Assembly: GCA_004297825.1 (NCBI GenBank)
Contig: SCSX01000063.1
Location: forward strand, 1-64,000
DNA length: 64,000 nucleotides
DNA from: Spirochaetota bacterium
GTDB taxonomy: Bacteria; Spirochaetota; UBA4802; UBA5368
Direction of reading: 5' to 3'
The number at the start of each line of letters is the position of its first letter. Position 1 is the stretch's first letter. The translations under genes and the position numbers were made by a program. Under the pieces are notes generated by a model. It worked only from the letters and a program-made list of their open reading frames with translations. It ran no database searches and had not been told where the DNA came from. Of this stretch, positions 1-8,873 are shown in pieces.

Positions 1-764
1 AGATTCTGCTCGGCCCTCTTGCGCTCGGTGATGTCGCGTCCCACCAATTGGTACTCGATGATCCCGCCCTGTTCGCGGGATATCGCACGGTACGTCCATT
101 GCTGCCAGTGCTGCTGGCCGTCATCCAGCGAGACGCGGTGCTCGACCGTGCACACCGGTTTCGCGGTGGAGAGCGCCGCGAGCGCCGTTTCCAGGCGGAC
201 CCGGTCCTCCCGCGGAACGGCCGATGTGAAGCTTTGGCCTATGAGCGCATCGAGCGTACGGTTGAAAAAGCGGCAGAAGGCTCCGTTTACGAAGGTGAGG
301 GTGCCGTCGGGCAGGCAGCGGCATATGAGCTCGGTTTGATCCTCTACGATGGCGCGGTACCTGGCCTCGCTCTGCGCGAGGCGTTTCTCCAGCCGGTGGC
401 GCTGGAGCGCCGTCTCGATGGCGGTATAGAGGTGTTCCCTGCTCACCGGCTTGATCACGTACCCGTACGCCTGGCTGTGGATCGCGCGGCGTATGCTGGG
501 AAGGTCGCTGTGCGTACTCAGGAACACGACGGGCACGTCCGTCTGTTCGCGCATCTGCTCCGCGGTCTCTATGCCGTCGATCGCCCCCTGCAGCTCGATA
601 TCCATGATGACCAGGTCGGGGCGCGCCTCCATAAGCACGCGCAGCGCCTCCTCGCCGGAGAGCGCGTTCCCCGCGATCGTGTAATCCAGATCCCGCAGTA
701 TGCGCGCGTACTCCCCCGCGGCCAGATTTTCGTCCTCTACTATTAGGATTCTCGCTCCGGGCAT
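1..764 (-). CDS. Response regulator with PAS domain (C-terminal part outside window)
   Basis: Reading leftward from an ATG at 764 gives an open frame that runs off the window edge, so only the first 254 residues are visible. Residues 1-120 are a receiver domain: acidic pocket with D11, phosphoacceptor D55 in LVIMDIEL, and K105 in YVIKPVS. A short helical linker with QSEARYRAIVE follows, then a PAS fold from about residue 135 that ends in the family signature VGRDITERKRAEQ. The missing part could be a histidine kinase, GGDEF or another output; the visible sequence does not decide it. No strong Shine-Dalgarno precedes the ATG. The gene is divergent from smpB across a 143-bp gap. Confidence 0.85.
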   Translation of the reverse strand, partial: MPGARILIVEDENLAAGEYARILRDLDYTIAGNALSGEEALRVLMEARPDLVIMDIELQGAIDGIETAEQMREQTDVPVVFLSTHSDLPSIRRAIHSQAYGYVIKPVSREHLYTAIETALQRHRLEKRLAQSEARYRAIVEDQTELICRCLPDGTLTFVNGAFCRFFNRTLDALIGQSFTSAVPREDRVRLETALAALSTAKPVCTVEHRVSLDDGQQHWQQWTYRAISREQGGIIEYQLVGRDITERKRAEQN

Positions 765-907
765 TTTCAGTATTTAACAGGCACCTGAGATTTGCACTCT
801 GAGAATACGTCACGGGACGTCGAAAGTCAATAGAATTTGACAGCGAAAATGATTTGACGGATACTCCCCGTGTGCGAGGCTTTCCCGCTGCCGGGCCGGT
901 AACCAGG

Positions 908-1366
908 ATGAGCGATACCATACACGACATAGTTCAGAACAAGAAGGCGCGCTTCGAATACGAGATACTCGAGACCTTCGAGGCGGGGATCGTGCTCGTG
1001 GGCACGGAGGTGAAATCCGTCCGCCAGAAAAAGGTGAGCATCAACGAAGCCTACGCGCGCATATGGAAGGGCGAGGCCTACCTCACCGGCATGAACATCT
1101 CCGCCTACGAGATGGGCAACCGGTTCAACCACGAGCCCGTCAGGGACCGCAAGCTCCTCCTGCATACCCGCGAGATCAGGCGCCTTACCGGCAAACTCCA
1201 GGAGCGCGGCTACACGATGGTCCCCCTCAAGCTCTACTTCAAGAACGGGAAGGTCAAGGTGCTCCTGGGCCTGGCGAAGGGCAAGGCCCAGTATGACAAG
1301 CGCTCGACGATCAAGACGCGGGAAGCGAACCGGGAGCTGCAGCGGGAGATCAAGAAGCACCGTTAG
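908..1366 (+). CDS. smpB: SsrA-binding protein SmpB
   Basis: SmpB binds tmRNA and delivers it to stalled ribosomes for trans-translation. The 152-residue product has the family's conserved features: N-terminal NKKARFEYEILETFEAG, GTEVKSVR, the basic central GLAKGKAQYDKR and a lysine/arginine-rich tail ending REIKKHR. The open frame extends 18 codons upstream of 908, but family length (about 150-160 residues) and the usual SmpB beginning (a short polar stretch before NKKA) favour the ATG at 908, preceded by an AGG at short spacing. No ssrA gene is seen in this window. Confidence 0.96.
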   Translation: MSDTIHDIVQNKKARFEYEILETFEAGIVLVGTEVKSVRQKKVSINEAYARIWKGEAYLTGMNISAYEMGNRFNHEPVRDRKLLLHTREIRRLTGKLQERGYTMVPLKLYFKNGKVKVLLGLAKGKAQYDKRSTIKTREANRELQREIKKHR

Positions 1367-1485
1367 CCGGTAGGACGTACGCCACGCATTATGCGTTTTT
1401 TCGTCATCTTCGCGCGCCTGCCGCGGTGCGATTCAGGCCGGGGCGCCCCAGGGGCGCCGATATTACTTTTCCGGAGGCACCCACA

Positions 1486-2613
1486 ATGCCGGACATGAAT
1501 TCCGAACATAAAAATCCGCCCAGAAGGGTTAACGGGTATACCGCGACGTTCGGCGATAAAGCCCTCGAACGGGACTACTTCGTACACGAATACGGACGCC
1601 TGGGAAGGTATCTCCGGTTTTTCCTCTCCGCCGGCGCGCTCCTGTACTTCATGTTCCTGGTACCGGACTACCTGGTCTTTGGCGCGGAACCGCGCTTTCT
1701 TTTCCTTTTCGCCCTCCGCGCGCTTTTTGTTTTCGTTTCGCTCGTCACGCTCCTTGCGCTAAAAAAGCCGGCGAACCTTCCCGTCATGCACCGGTGGATA
1801 ACGGGATACCTGGCGCTCAATTGCCTCAATTTCATCGCGGTGCTGACACTTTATGAAAAAGGCAACCCCTACATCCAGGGATTCAGCGTGATCATGGTCA
1901 TCCTGGGAATCTTTCTCGTCCCCAACCGCTGGGTATTATCGGTGACCATAGCCGTCGCCGTCATAATCTCGTATACGGCGCTGCTCGTTACTTCGCCGGG
2001 ACGCCTGACCGGCTTTGAAATCGCCGCGATAATCACGTACCTCGTGCTGGCCCTCGTCCTGGGCGCGTTTTCGATGCTGCGCGGAGAGTATTCGAAGCGG
2101 CTGCAATACCTCACGACCAGGGACCTGGAAAGAATGACCGTCACCGATGCGCTCACGGGGGTGTTCAACAGAAAAAAATTCGACGACGAGCTCTCGCGAT
2201 GGATCATGATCGCGTACCGGTACCACGGCCCTTTCAGCCTCGTGCTCATCGACATCGACAATTTCAAGAAGATAAACGACACCCACGGCCACCGCGCCGG
2301 CGACGCCGTCCTCACCGGCATAGCAATGCTCGTCTCGACGCAGATACGCGAAATCGACCTGTTCGCGCGCTGGGGGGGCGAGGAGTTCGCCCTGCTCCTG
2401 CCCCAGACGGGGCGCGTGCAGGCCGCCGTTCTGGCCGACCGTATCCGCGCGGTGATCGAAAAGCATCAATTTCCCAGGATAGGACGGGTTACCTGCAGCT
2501 TCGGGATCACGGAATACCTCCCGGAGGATACCGCGGAAAGCCTGTTCATCCGCGTGGACGGCCTGCTCTACACGGCGAAGTCGAATGGGAAGAACTGTGT
2601 GGTGAGCGGCTGA
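1486..2613 (+). CDS. Membrane-anchored diguanylate cyclase (GGDEF)
   Basis: This protein makes c-di-GMP from two GTP. The ATG at 1486 has a GGAGG nine bases upstream, which is better than the upstream GTG at 1426; the product is 375 residues. Residues ~35-205 hold about six hydrophobic helices, a membrane sensor of unassigned type. The GGDEF domain begins near DALTGVFNRKKF and contains DIDNFKKINDTHGH and the intact active site RWGGEEF. An RxxD inhibitory site (REID) stands five residues before it, so product feedback inhibition is expected. The stimulus is unknown. It sits alone between smpB and a small unknown gene. Confidence 0.93.
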   Translation: MPDMNSEHKNPPRRVNGYTATFGDKALERDYFVHEYGRLGRYLRFFLSAGALLYFMFLVPDYLVFGAEPRFLFLFALRALFVFVSLVTLLALKKPANLPVMHRWITGYLALNCLNFIAVLTLYEKGNPYIQGFSVIMVILGIFLVPNRWVLSVTIAVAVIISYTALLVTSPGRLTGFEIAAIITYLVLALVLGAFSMLRGEYSKRLQYLTTRDLERMTVTDALTGVFNRKKFDDELSRWIMIAYRYHGPFSLVLIDIDNFKKINDTHGHRAGDAVLTGIAMLVSTQIREIDLFARWGGEEFALLLPQTGRVQAAVLADRIRAVIEKHQFPRIGRVTCSFGITEYLPEDTAESLFIRVDGLLYTAKSNGKNCVVSG

Positions 2614-2742
2614 GCGCCCGGGACGGGGTTGCGCCGGGTCGCCGCACCGCTTCAAATTTATCCGATTAATATCCACTTATGAGATTAATTGCTGGTAATT
2701 TCAACATAACATGCTAAACTGATCATTACCACGAGGCGAACT

Positions 2743-3093
2743 ATGCAATTTAAAACCATCTTGTCCGAGCGAAGGAGCTACCAGTCGCTTACCATTTCGA
2801 AAAAGGACATCGAATCGACCGTACGCAGCAAGGCGAAAAGCATCATCAAGAACGATTGGACCAAGGAAGACCCCTTCGTGCGCACCAGGGAGGTGCGTTT
2901 CATCCTGGGCGGCAAGAGGATGCTCTCCCCGGTGGAGGTGCATTTTTCCAGGGGTGAAATCGCAGAGGCCGGCGACCGTTATCCCATCTTGATCCACATA
3001 GAGTTCGACACCCATAAGACCGCGCCCATCGGGATTGGACATGCGTCGAAGAGCGGGGATGTCGAGTTCGACCTTTTCGAAGCGATGAACTAG
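2743..3093 (+). CDS. Hypothetical protein, 116 residues
   Basis: I do not recognise this family. The product is soluble, charged, without signal peptide or membrane helix. A GAGG lies at good spacing before the ATG, and the upstream 129 bp are AT-rich relative to neighbours, compatible with a promoter. Visible motifs are only an N-terminal SERRSYQSLTISKKDIE and a central block of alternating beta-like strands (VRFILGGKRMLSPVEVHF). It could be a small regulatory or PilZ-like beta protein, but the PilZ residues RxxxR and DxSxxG are not present. Support for coding is the ribosome site and codon use; function unknown. Confidence 0.6.
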   Translation: MQFKTILSERRSYQSLTISKKDIESTVRSKAKSIIKNDWTKEDPFVRTREVRFILGGKRMLSPVEVHFSRGEIAEAGDRYPILIHIEFDTHKTAPIGIGHASKSGDVEFDLFEAMN

Positions 3094-3309
3094 CGCGTTT
3101 TCCCGTCCGACCAACCAGATGCCATACGCTCACCAGCCCCCGGGAGGGGGTTGTTTCCGTATTTATCTCACCCACGAAAACTCCCGGACAGCCGGCGACG
3201 GGAATTTCATCCCCCCGACAAGCGTGCGTTCCGTGAAATCCGGCATGCCGTTAAGTGCTTGCCTGGACGCACGGGATGCGGTAGCGTTATTCAAGACGCC
3301 GGACATCGC

Positions 3310-6002
3310 ATGACGCCATTTTTTATTAACGGGGGTCCGATATAAGCACGCCTGCGGATTTCGCTTCCTGGTCCGGCGACGGCTCTTTCGGGCGGTGGGC
3401 GACGGACGAGTACGGCCTTCCCTGCTATGATTACGCTCCGCCCGAAAGCGCTCCCCGCGCGCCCCAGGTCACCGAGGACGGCGTCTTCCGCGCCCCCTGG
3501 CACCAGGCCGGGAACCGCCGCCTGACCGCCGCGCTTCACGCCGACGGCAGTACCGAGCTCTACGCGTCCGACCGCGGATTGTTCCGCATAACGCCCTTCG
3601 AACCGCGCCTGGGCACGGTGGGCGGGGCGCTCGCGATGCTCTGTTTCCCGGGTACGGAACCCGTACCGCTCCTCAGGGGACTTCTGCCCCCGGAAAGCGC
3701 CATGGAGGTCCGCTTCGGGATGGGATACGCGCGTTTCGCATACGAGGTGCGCGGTACGCGCGTGGGGATCACCCACTGGCTTCCCGACGATAATTCCCCG
3801 GCCGTGGTCACCGACATGCGCATAACGCCCGGTCCCCAGGCGCCGGAGCGGCTTATGCTCGCGCACGGCGTCGCCGCGTGGTTCATCGACTTCGACCCCG
3901 TTTGTTCCGGATGGAGGAGGGAGCGCTTCGGCCGCGCGCCGGTACTAAGGCTTCTTTCGCTTGTCTCGCGCTACCTGCTCTACCCGCTGCGCCTCAACAC
4001 GAACTGGAGGAGAATGCGTTTCGCCCGCTCTTTCACTTACAGGGTCGAATCGGCGACCGCGGGGGAGATTCATGTCTTTCCGGAGCGGCGCGCGGGGAAG
4101 CGCTTTGACCCCCGGGCGTTATCGCCCCGCCAGGAATTTCCTCAGACCTTCTTTAGCGGCGATGCGGGCCGGGGTGAACAAACATGCGCGGTCCGGGCGG
4201 TGCCGTTTTCGTCGGCCCGGGAGGTACTGGGCGCGCTCGCGCGGGGGAACGGATTCTCAGGCACGAAGGAATATCGGAACCCCGTGAACCTGGCACATTC
4301 GTTCGCGCTCGCGCCCCGAAATACCCAGGATTTCCGCGTCGTCTGGGGCTATGCGGACAGGGCCGAGGTGGAGACGGCCGCGCGGGCGCTGTACCATGCA
4401 TCCATGGAAAACCACATGGCCGCGCGCCGTAAGGACGCGTTTTTTTTCAGCGTGCCGGGGATTCCGTGGGTGGAACGCGAATGGACCTGGCATGCGGGAC
4501 AGCTTCGCGACGCCGCGATGTACGACCGCTGTCACGACAGCCATACCGTGCGCCAGGGCGGGGCGTACTATTTCGTCCAGGGCGTGGACGGCGCGCCGCG
4601 GGACCACGCCCTGTTCGCGGCGGCGCTGTCGTATATCGATCCGCCGCTCGCGCGTGAAATCCTCGTGACCATGCTGCGCGCCACGCACGCGGACGGCACC
4701 CTGCCCTACGCCCTCTACGGATACGGCATGTCCTCGGGATTCGGGCTTCACGGGGTCTCGGGCGACCTGCATCTCTTCTTCCTGTGGGCGCTCACCGAGT
4801 ATGTCTTCGCGACGCGCGACTTCGCCTTCCTGGACGAGATCCATCCGTATCATCCCGCCGGCACGGTGTCCCCGCGCACGGTGAAGAGCGCCGTTGCGCA
4901 GTACTGCCGTTATGTCATGGAGCGCACGGGCACCGGCGCCCACGGACTCCTGCGCTCCGGCACCGGCGACTGGAACGATTTCATCCAGTTTCACGCGAAG
5001 CGCCGCCGCGCCTACATCCGGGACGGTGAATCGACGTACACCACCGCGATGGCGCTCTACGTGCTCCCGCACACCGCCGCACTCGCCGCGTCATGGGACG
5101 ATGCACTTGCAGGGAAACTGTACCGATTCACCGAACGGCTCAGGGCGGCGCTTCTCCGGCAGTGGAACGGGCGGCAGCTCATTCGAAGCTGGGATGGCAG
5201 GGGAAACGCGATCGGCGGCGATGCGCTCTTCATGGAGCACCACGCCTGGGCCCTTGCCTCGGGGGCGCTCCCCGGCGCCATGGCCGACACCATAGCCGAC
5301 GCGATCCGTGAAACGCTCGACGCGCCGTCTCCCTGCGGGGCGCACATCCTCGCTCCCCCCGCGCGGCTGCGGTTCGATTTCCTCCCCTCCGGATGGGACA
5401 CCAACGGCGGCGTCTGGCCGGCGGCGAATGCGATCCTCACCTGGGGATACGGCGCGCGCCGCCCCGCGTACGCGCGCGCGAGCCTCTTTAAAAACACGCT
5501 CTGCGCCCACGCGGAGGCTTACCCGGACATCTGGTTTGGCACGTGGAGCGGGCCGGACAGCTACAACGCCCGTTATGCGGAAAACGCCGGGGAGACCTTC
5601 TACCACATCACGCCCATGGCCGACTTCCCCGTCATGAACGCGAACGTGCACGCCTCCCCCATCCTCGCCGCGCTCAGGACCTGCGGCGTGGAGCCGGACG
5701 CATTTGGATTTCGCATAACGCCACGGCTTCCCGACCCGGAGTGGTCCCTGAAATGTGCCCTCCTTGAAATTGAAAAACGCGAGGGCTCACTTTCTTTCCT
5801 CTACCGGGCGCCATCCGCCGCGCAGTCGGGAACGCTCACATTCACGGTGGAGGATCCGCTGTGCGCAGCGCCGGCGATGTCGATTGTTGCGGACGGGAGG
5901 GAGATTTCCTTCGAGCGGACCGGGGATGCGTGCGTGAGGTTTGTGCTGCCCTGCGCGCCGGGTGTCTCTCTTAAAGTGCGAGTAACACGCAATAAAAATT
6001 AA
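3310..6002 (+). CDS. GH94/GH36-like glycoside phosphorylase or hydrolase, 5' end apparently frameshifted
   Basis: A carbohydrate-active enzyme of the GH94/GH36-like (alpha/alpha)6 group. Family hallmarks: an N-terminal beta region with SGDGSFGRWATDEYGLP and WHQAGNRRLTA, then YDRCHDSHTVRQGGAYYFVQ, a DWND motif in SGTGDWNDFIQF carrying the presumed catalytic Asp, and the C-terminal NGGVWPAANAILTWG and GTWSGPDSYNARY. Clear coding extends upstream of the first in-frame initiator (TTG 3579) back to a stop at 3327, with no ATG, GTG or TTG in that stretch. An ATG at 3310 joins this frame if one base is added to the five-G run at 3331-3335. I therefore set the start at 3310 and flag a frameshift. Substrate not inferable; no secretion signal. 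Confidence 0.82.
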
Positions 6003-6025
6003 ATCCTATCTAGGATGATTTTTTT
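6003..6025 (+). terminator. Probable intrinsic terminator of the GH94-like gene
   Basis: ATCCT (6003-6007) pairs with AGGAT (6012-6016) around a 4-base loop, followed by a run of seven T. The stem is short and AT-rich but the T tract is good. It overlaps the stop codon of the convergent small gene. Confidence 0.5.
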
Positions 6026-6249
6026 GATTTTAGGGGCGCACGAGACATCTTTTTCTGGGTAGTACGAGCGCCATTATTCCCACCCGATGAAGATGATTCC
6101 TTTTTAAAGGTAATATCAGGCTTTGAAATTTTCTCAGCGATTTCAGAATACGAAACAGTTCCTGTCGAAGTAGGTACAAGATTAGCTTTGTATATACCAG
6201 GCTTTATGGGGACTAATTTGAATCCGCTGATATTTTTCTTGTTTCCCAT
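6010..6249 (-). CDS. Small basic hypothetical protein, 79 residues, in AT-rich island
   Basis: The ATG at 6249 is preceded by AGAGAGG at six bases, better than the upstream in-frame start at 6294. The product begins MGNKKNISGFKLVPIKPG and ends in a low-complexity Ser/Gly/Asn/Lys tail (KKESSSSGGNNGARTTQKK). No signal peptide or helix. It lies 53 bp downstream of the 2TM-GAF gene on the same strand and shares its low GC, so the two are probably cotranscribed. No family recognised. The basic disordered tail might bind nucleic acid or a partner protein; this is speculation. Confidence 0.65.
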   Translation of the reverse strand: MGNKKNISGFKLVPIKPGIYKANLVPTSTGTVSYSEIAEKISKPDITFKKESSSSGGNNGARTTQKKMSRAPLKSKKSS

Positions 6250-6302
6250 AATGAACCTCTCTATAAATATACTCCCAGTACAACAAACAATCAACCTTTC
6301 CT

Positions 6303-7073
6303 TTAATGCAGCAGAGCAACAAATTCAGAAATATTGTTGCTATTTTCAAAAAGCTTCTCGAGCAATTTTCTCTTTTCTAGTTCGTCGAATGTATTGTTTT
6401 TACTATCGATATTAACCACACCTATTATTTTATTTGTTAACCTCATCGTATGAAGATCAATTTCAAAAATCGGGGTGCTCATTATAAACTTTATATCTTC
6501 TGTTGCTTTTAATTGCTCTTTAGTTAAACTAAACTCATTCCTATCTACTTTTTCCAAGTCAACCACAATTTGCCCTTCCCGATAAGCCAAGCCCGCCACT
6601 CCCTGATTAATCGTTAATTGCAAATTTTTATCCATATCTCGATTCATATTGTAATGGAAAACCGTATCGAATTGTGTTGTCATTATAAATGGCCGGTGCC
6701 AATTGCATAGTCGCTTCCAAATGAGAATTCTTCTCTTTGCTATCATCACATTAACTCTAAGGTCAATGCTGTGTTTTGAATAAACTTGCGCCAAATCTCT
6801 AATACGGCTTTCAATTATTTGCGGACGCGTTGCAATAAACTTGCTGAATAGTCTCACTTCACCTTGTAATGCCCATTTTTGATAAAGAACATATAAACCT
6901 ATTAGAGTCACAAAAAGGAATATTTTGACCTGGTAGTTCAAATTTCCCAGAAGAGTAATTAAATCAGCAGGAGTCTTTAAATCCGGTGGCAATAGTACAA
7001 ATGCAGATTGAATAAAAAATAATATTATTGGGACAATTAATATTTTAGTACGGGAATTAGGATTACTTACCAT
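6303..7073 (-). CDS. Two-TM membrane protein with GAF-type sensor domain
   Basis: 256 residues. Two hydrophobic helices at about 10-30 and 47-66 form a hairpin. From about residue 90 to the end is a cytoplasmic GAF-like domain: INQGVAGLAYREGQIVVD, then FIMSTPIFEIDL and KIIGVVNIDSKNN match the usual GAF core of glycine turn, Pro-Ile strand and GVxxIDS strand. No kinase, cyclase or other output is attached. A GGAG precedes the ATG and a good promoter lies upstream (7128-7099). Base composition is strikingly AT-rich against the GC-rich neighbours, suggesting transfer. Membrane-hairpin plus ligand-binding domain plus small partner resembles some stress or defence effectors, but I recognise no named system. 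Confidence 0.8.
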   Translation of the reverse strand: MVSNPNSRTKILIVPIILFFIQSAFVLLPPDLKTPADLITLLGNLNYQVKIFLFVTLIGLYVLYQKWALQGEVRLFSKFIATRPQIIESRIRDLAQVYSKHSIDLRVNVMIAKRRILIWKRLCNWHRPFIMTTQFDTVFHYNMNRDMDKNLQLTINQGVAGLAYREGQIVVDLEKVDRNEFSLTKEQLKATEDIKFIMSTPIFEIDLHTMRLTNKIIGVVNIDSKNNTFDELEKRKLLEKLFENSNNISEFVALLH

Positions 7074-7098
7074 TTATTCTCCAGTCCATTAAACAAGA

Positions 7099-7128
7099 GT
7101 AATATGCAATGATTTTCATTATTGTCAA
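7099..7128 (-). promoter_or_regulatory. Sigma-70-type promoter of the 2TM-GAF gene
   Basis: On the minus strand TTGACA (7128-7123) and TATTAC (7104-7099) are separated by 18 bases, about 25 bases before the start codon at 7073. The -35 box is a perfect consensus. Confidence 0.6.
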
Positions 7129-7171
7129 TTCTAATTTACAACAGCATGCAGTTGCTTAAATCGAGCGAGCC

Positions 7172-8050
7172 CTACAACCCCCGCGCCCGCTCGGACCGGA
7201 GTCCCGACATGTCGCGGCCCGAAAGCACCGCGTCGATCGCGGCGAGCATGTGTGCCTTATCTTTCTGGAGGGTGCCGTTGACGGGCAGGTAGTTCGAGGC
7301 GTGGATTCCCACGAAGCGCATGTTGTCCACCGTCAGGTTTTCGAAAAGCACCTTCATCTCTTCGAGCGTCTCGAGCGCGTCGGGAAGCTCGTATTCGCCG
7401 CGCTGCATCTGCTGGTGGAGGACCGTGCCGGGCACCGGCGTCACGGTGAGCGCCGCCAGGTAGTGCGGCTTCATTTCGTTGGTGATGCGCGCGGTCGCGA
7501 TTGCGTGTTCCCGTGCGCGCGCACCGCGGCCCGCGAGCCCCAGGAGCACCATGGACGAAAGATTCATCCCGGCGTCAATGAGCGCACGCCCCGCCGCAAG
7601 CATCTCCCCCGCGGTCACGCCCTTGCGGATGTGCTTCAGGAGCGCGTCGTCGCCCGTCTCGACGCCCAGGTATGCCTTGGTGAGCCCGGCCGCGCGCAGC
7701 TCCTTCAGCTCATCGGCGCTCTTCGCGAGGGTGCTTTGCGGGCCCACGTAGCTGCCCACATGCCGCAGCGAGCGGAATGTTTTTTTGAGGTCCGATAATA
7801 TCTCCAGGAGGACGGGCGTGTCGATCGCGATCGCGTCGCCGTCGCACAGGAACACCTTCTCGACGTCCCCGTAATGTTCGCCCGCCATGCGTATATCGGC
7901 CCTTATCTCGTCGATGCCGCGCACGCGGTATTTCTTGTCCTTGTACATCCCGCAGAAGGTGCACGCGTTATGCGAGCATCCCACGGTGCACTGTAACAGG
8001 TAACTATTGGCCTCGCTGAACGGGCGGAAGATGTTTCCTTCGTATCGCAT
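7172..8050 (-). CDS. Radical SAM protein
   Basis: 292 residues. The N-terminal cysteine cluster CTVGCSHNACTFCGMYKDKKYR is the [4Fe-4S]/SAM-binding site of the YgiQ/Elp3-like radical SAM branch that starts with an R(P)xSEA..SYL.Q sequence. It is followed by FLCDGDAIAI and a TIM-barrel with GVETGDDALLKHIRKG, the typical SAM-binding GVE segment. The family is common in Clostridia and Spirochaetota as a stand-alone protein of unknown substrate. No partner gene (peptide precursor, tRNA-modification gene) is adjacent; the next gene downstream belongs to the AT-rich island and the upstream one encodes an exported protein. Confidence 0.85.
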   Translation of the reverse strand: MRYEGNIFRPFSEANSYLLQCTVGCSHNACTFCGMYKDKKYRVRGIDEIRADIRMAGEHYGDVEKVFLCDGDAIAIDTPVLLEILSDLKKTFRSLRHVGSYVGPQSTLAKSADELKELRAAGLTKAYLGVETGDDALLKHIRKGVTAGEMLAAGRALIDAGMNLSSMVLLGLAGRGARAREHAIATARITNEMKPHYLAALTVTPVPGTVLHQQMQRGEYELPDALETLEEMKVLFENLTVDNMRFVGIHASNYLPVNGTLQKDKAHMLAAIDAVLSGRDMSGLRSERARGL

Positions 8051-8099
8051 TGATGAAATCCGTTGAGTAATTTTTTCGGGAAACCGGGGACGTTGTGCG

Positions 8100-8840
8100 C
8101 TATTGGTACGCGTCGATCACCGCCATGTACTCCTTCTCCCACTGGGCGATCGTGCCCTCGTAGTTCTTGTCGGTGACGATTCCCTTGTCGAGCTCCAGGC
8201 GGAAATGCCCCAGGAGCGCGGCACAGCGGTTGAGCATCGCGCTCATCTTTTTTATCTTCGCGAGCTCCGCCGGCTCGATAAAGAGCTTGAGGTCGGCGCC
8301 CTCGCGCACCAGGTCCATGGGCTTTTTCTTTCCGGACACCATGACCTCCGTCTTGACGACGCCGCCCTCCTCCCTCGCGCTTACCAGGACGATGTCGGCC
8401 GGCTTGAGCGCGCGCAACTGCGGGGCGATGAGCGAGGCGGTAAGCGACCATGCCGCGCTCATCGTCTCGAATTTCTTCGCAGGCCACTTCATGCTTACCT
8501 TGAGCCGGTTCTCGTCCTCCTCGAGGATGCGCTCGGGGAACCGTTTCCGGAAGGCCTCTTTGAAAAGCGCGAACTGCTTCATCCCGGCGTTACCCATGCT
8601 GTCGAACTCGACAAGTGCCTTCGCCGATTCGGCGGCATAGTAGAGGGTGACGACCTCCGCGTCGGTGAGCAACGCGGGGATGGCGGTGAGTGCCTTGAAG
8701 TATTTTTCGGGCGTCGATAAATCGGCCTTCGCGGGGGCCTTGACCGCCGCGTCGTTCGCAGCCTTGAGGCCCGACGAAGCCGGATGCCAAATCCCCAGCA
8801 TGAGCACCGCCGCGGCAAGTACGTTCATGATCTTCTGCAT
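8100..8840 (-). CDS. Exported hypothetical protein
   Basis: 246 residues with an N-terminal signal peptide (about 1-28, hydrophobic core VLAAAVLMLGIWHPA, cleavage near SSGLKA). The mature part is alpha-helical and charged with no cysteine-rich or catalytic motif that I recognise. STPEKYFKALTAIPALLTDAEVV resembles the general layout of small periplasmic helical proteins. A GAGGGGGA ribosome site precedes the ATG. It follows guaA by 33 bp on the same strand and may be read from the purE-guaA transcript. Function unknown. Confidence 0.75.
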   Translation of the reverse strand: MQKIMNVLAAAVLMLGIWHPASSGLKAANDAAVKAPAKADLSTPEKYFKALTAIPALLTDAEVVTLYYAAESAKALVEFDSMGNAGMKQFALFKEAFRKRFPERILEEDENRLKVSMKWPAKKFETMSAAWSLTASLIAPQLRALKPADIVLVSAREEGGVVKTEVMVSGKKKPMDLVREGADLKLFIEPAELAKIKKMSAMLNRCAALLGHFRLELDKGIVTDKNYEGTIAQWEKEYMAVIDAYQ

Positions 8841-8873
8841 GCAGGATTCCCCCTCTGAGCGTTACCGCTTCGC

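Noticed and set aside
1426-1485. Upstream GTG as start of the diguanylate cyclase
   Set aside because: A GGAGG precedes the ATG at 1486, and the added leader is Arg/Pro-rich shadow sequence.
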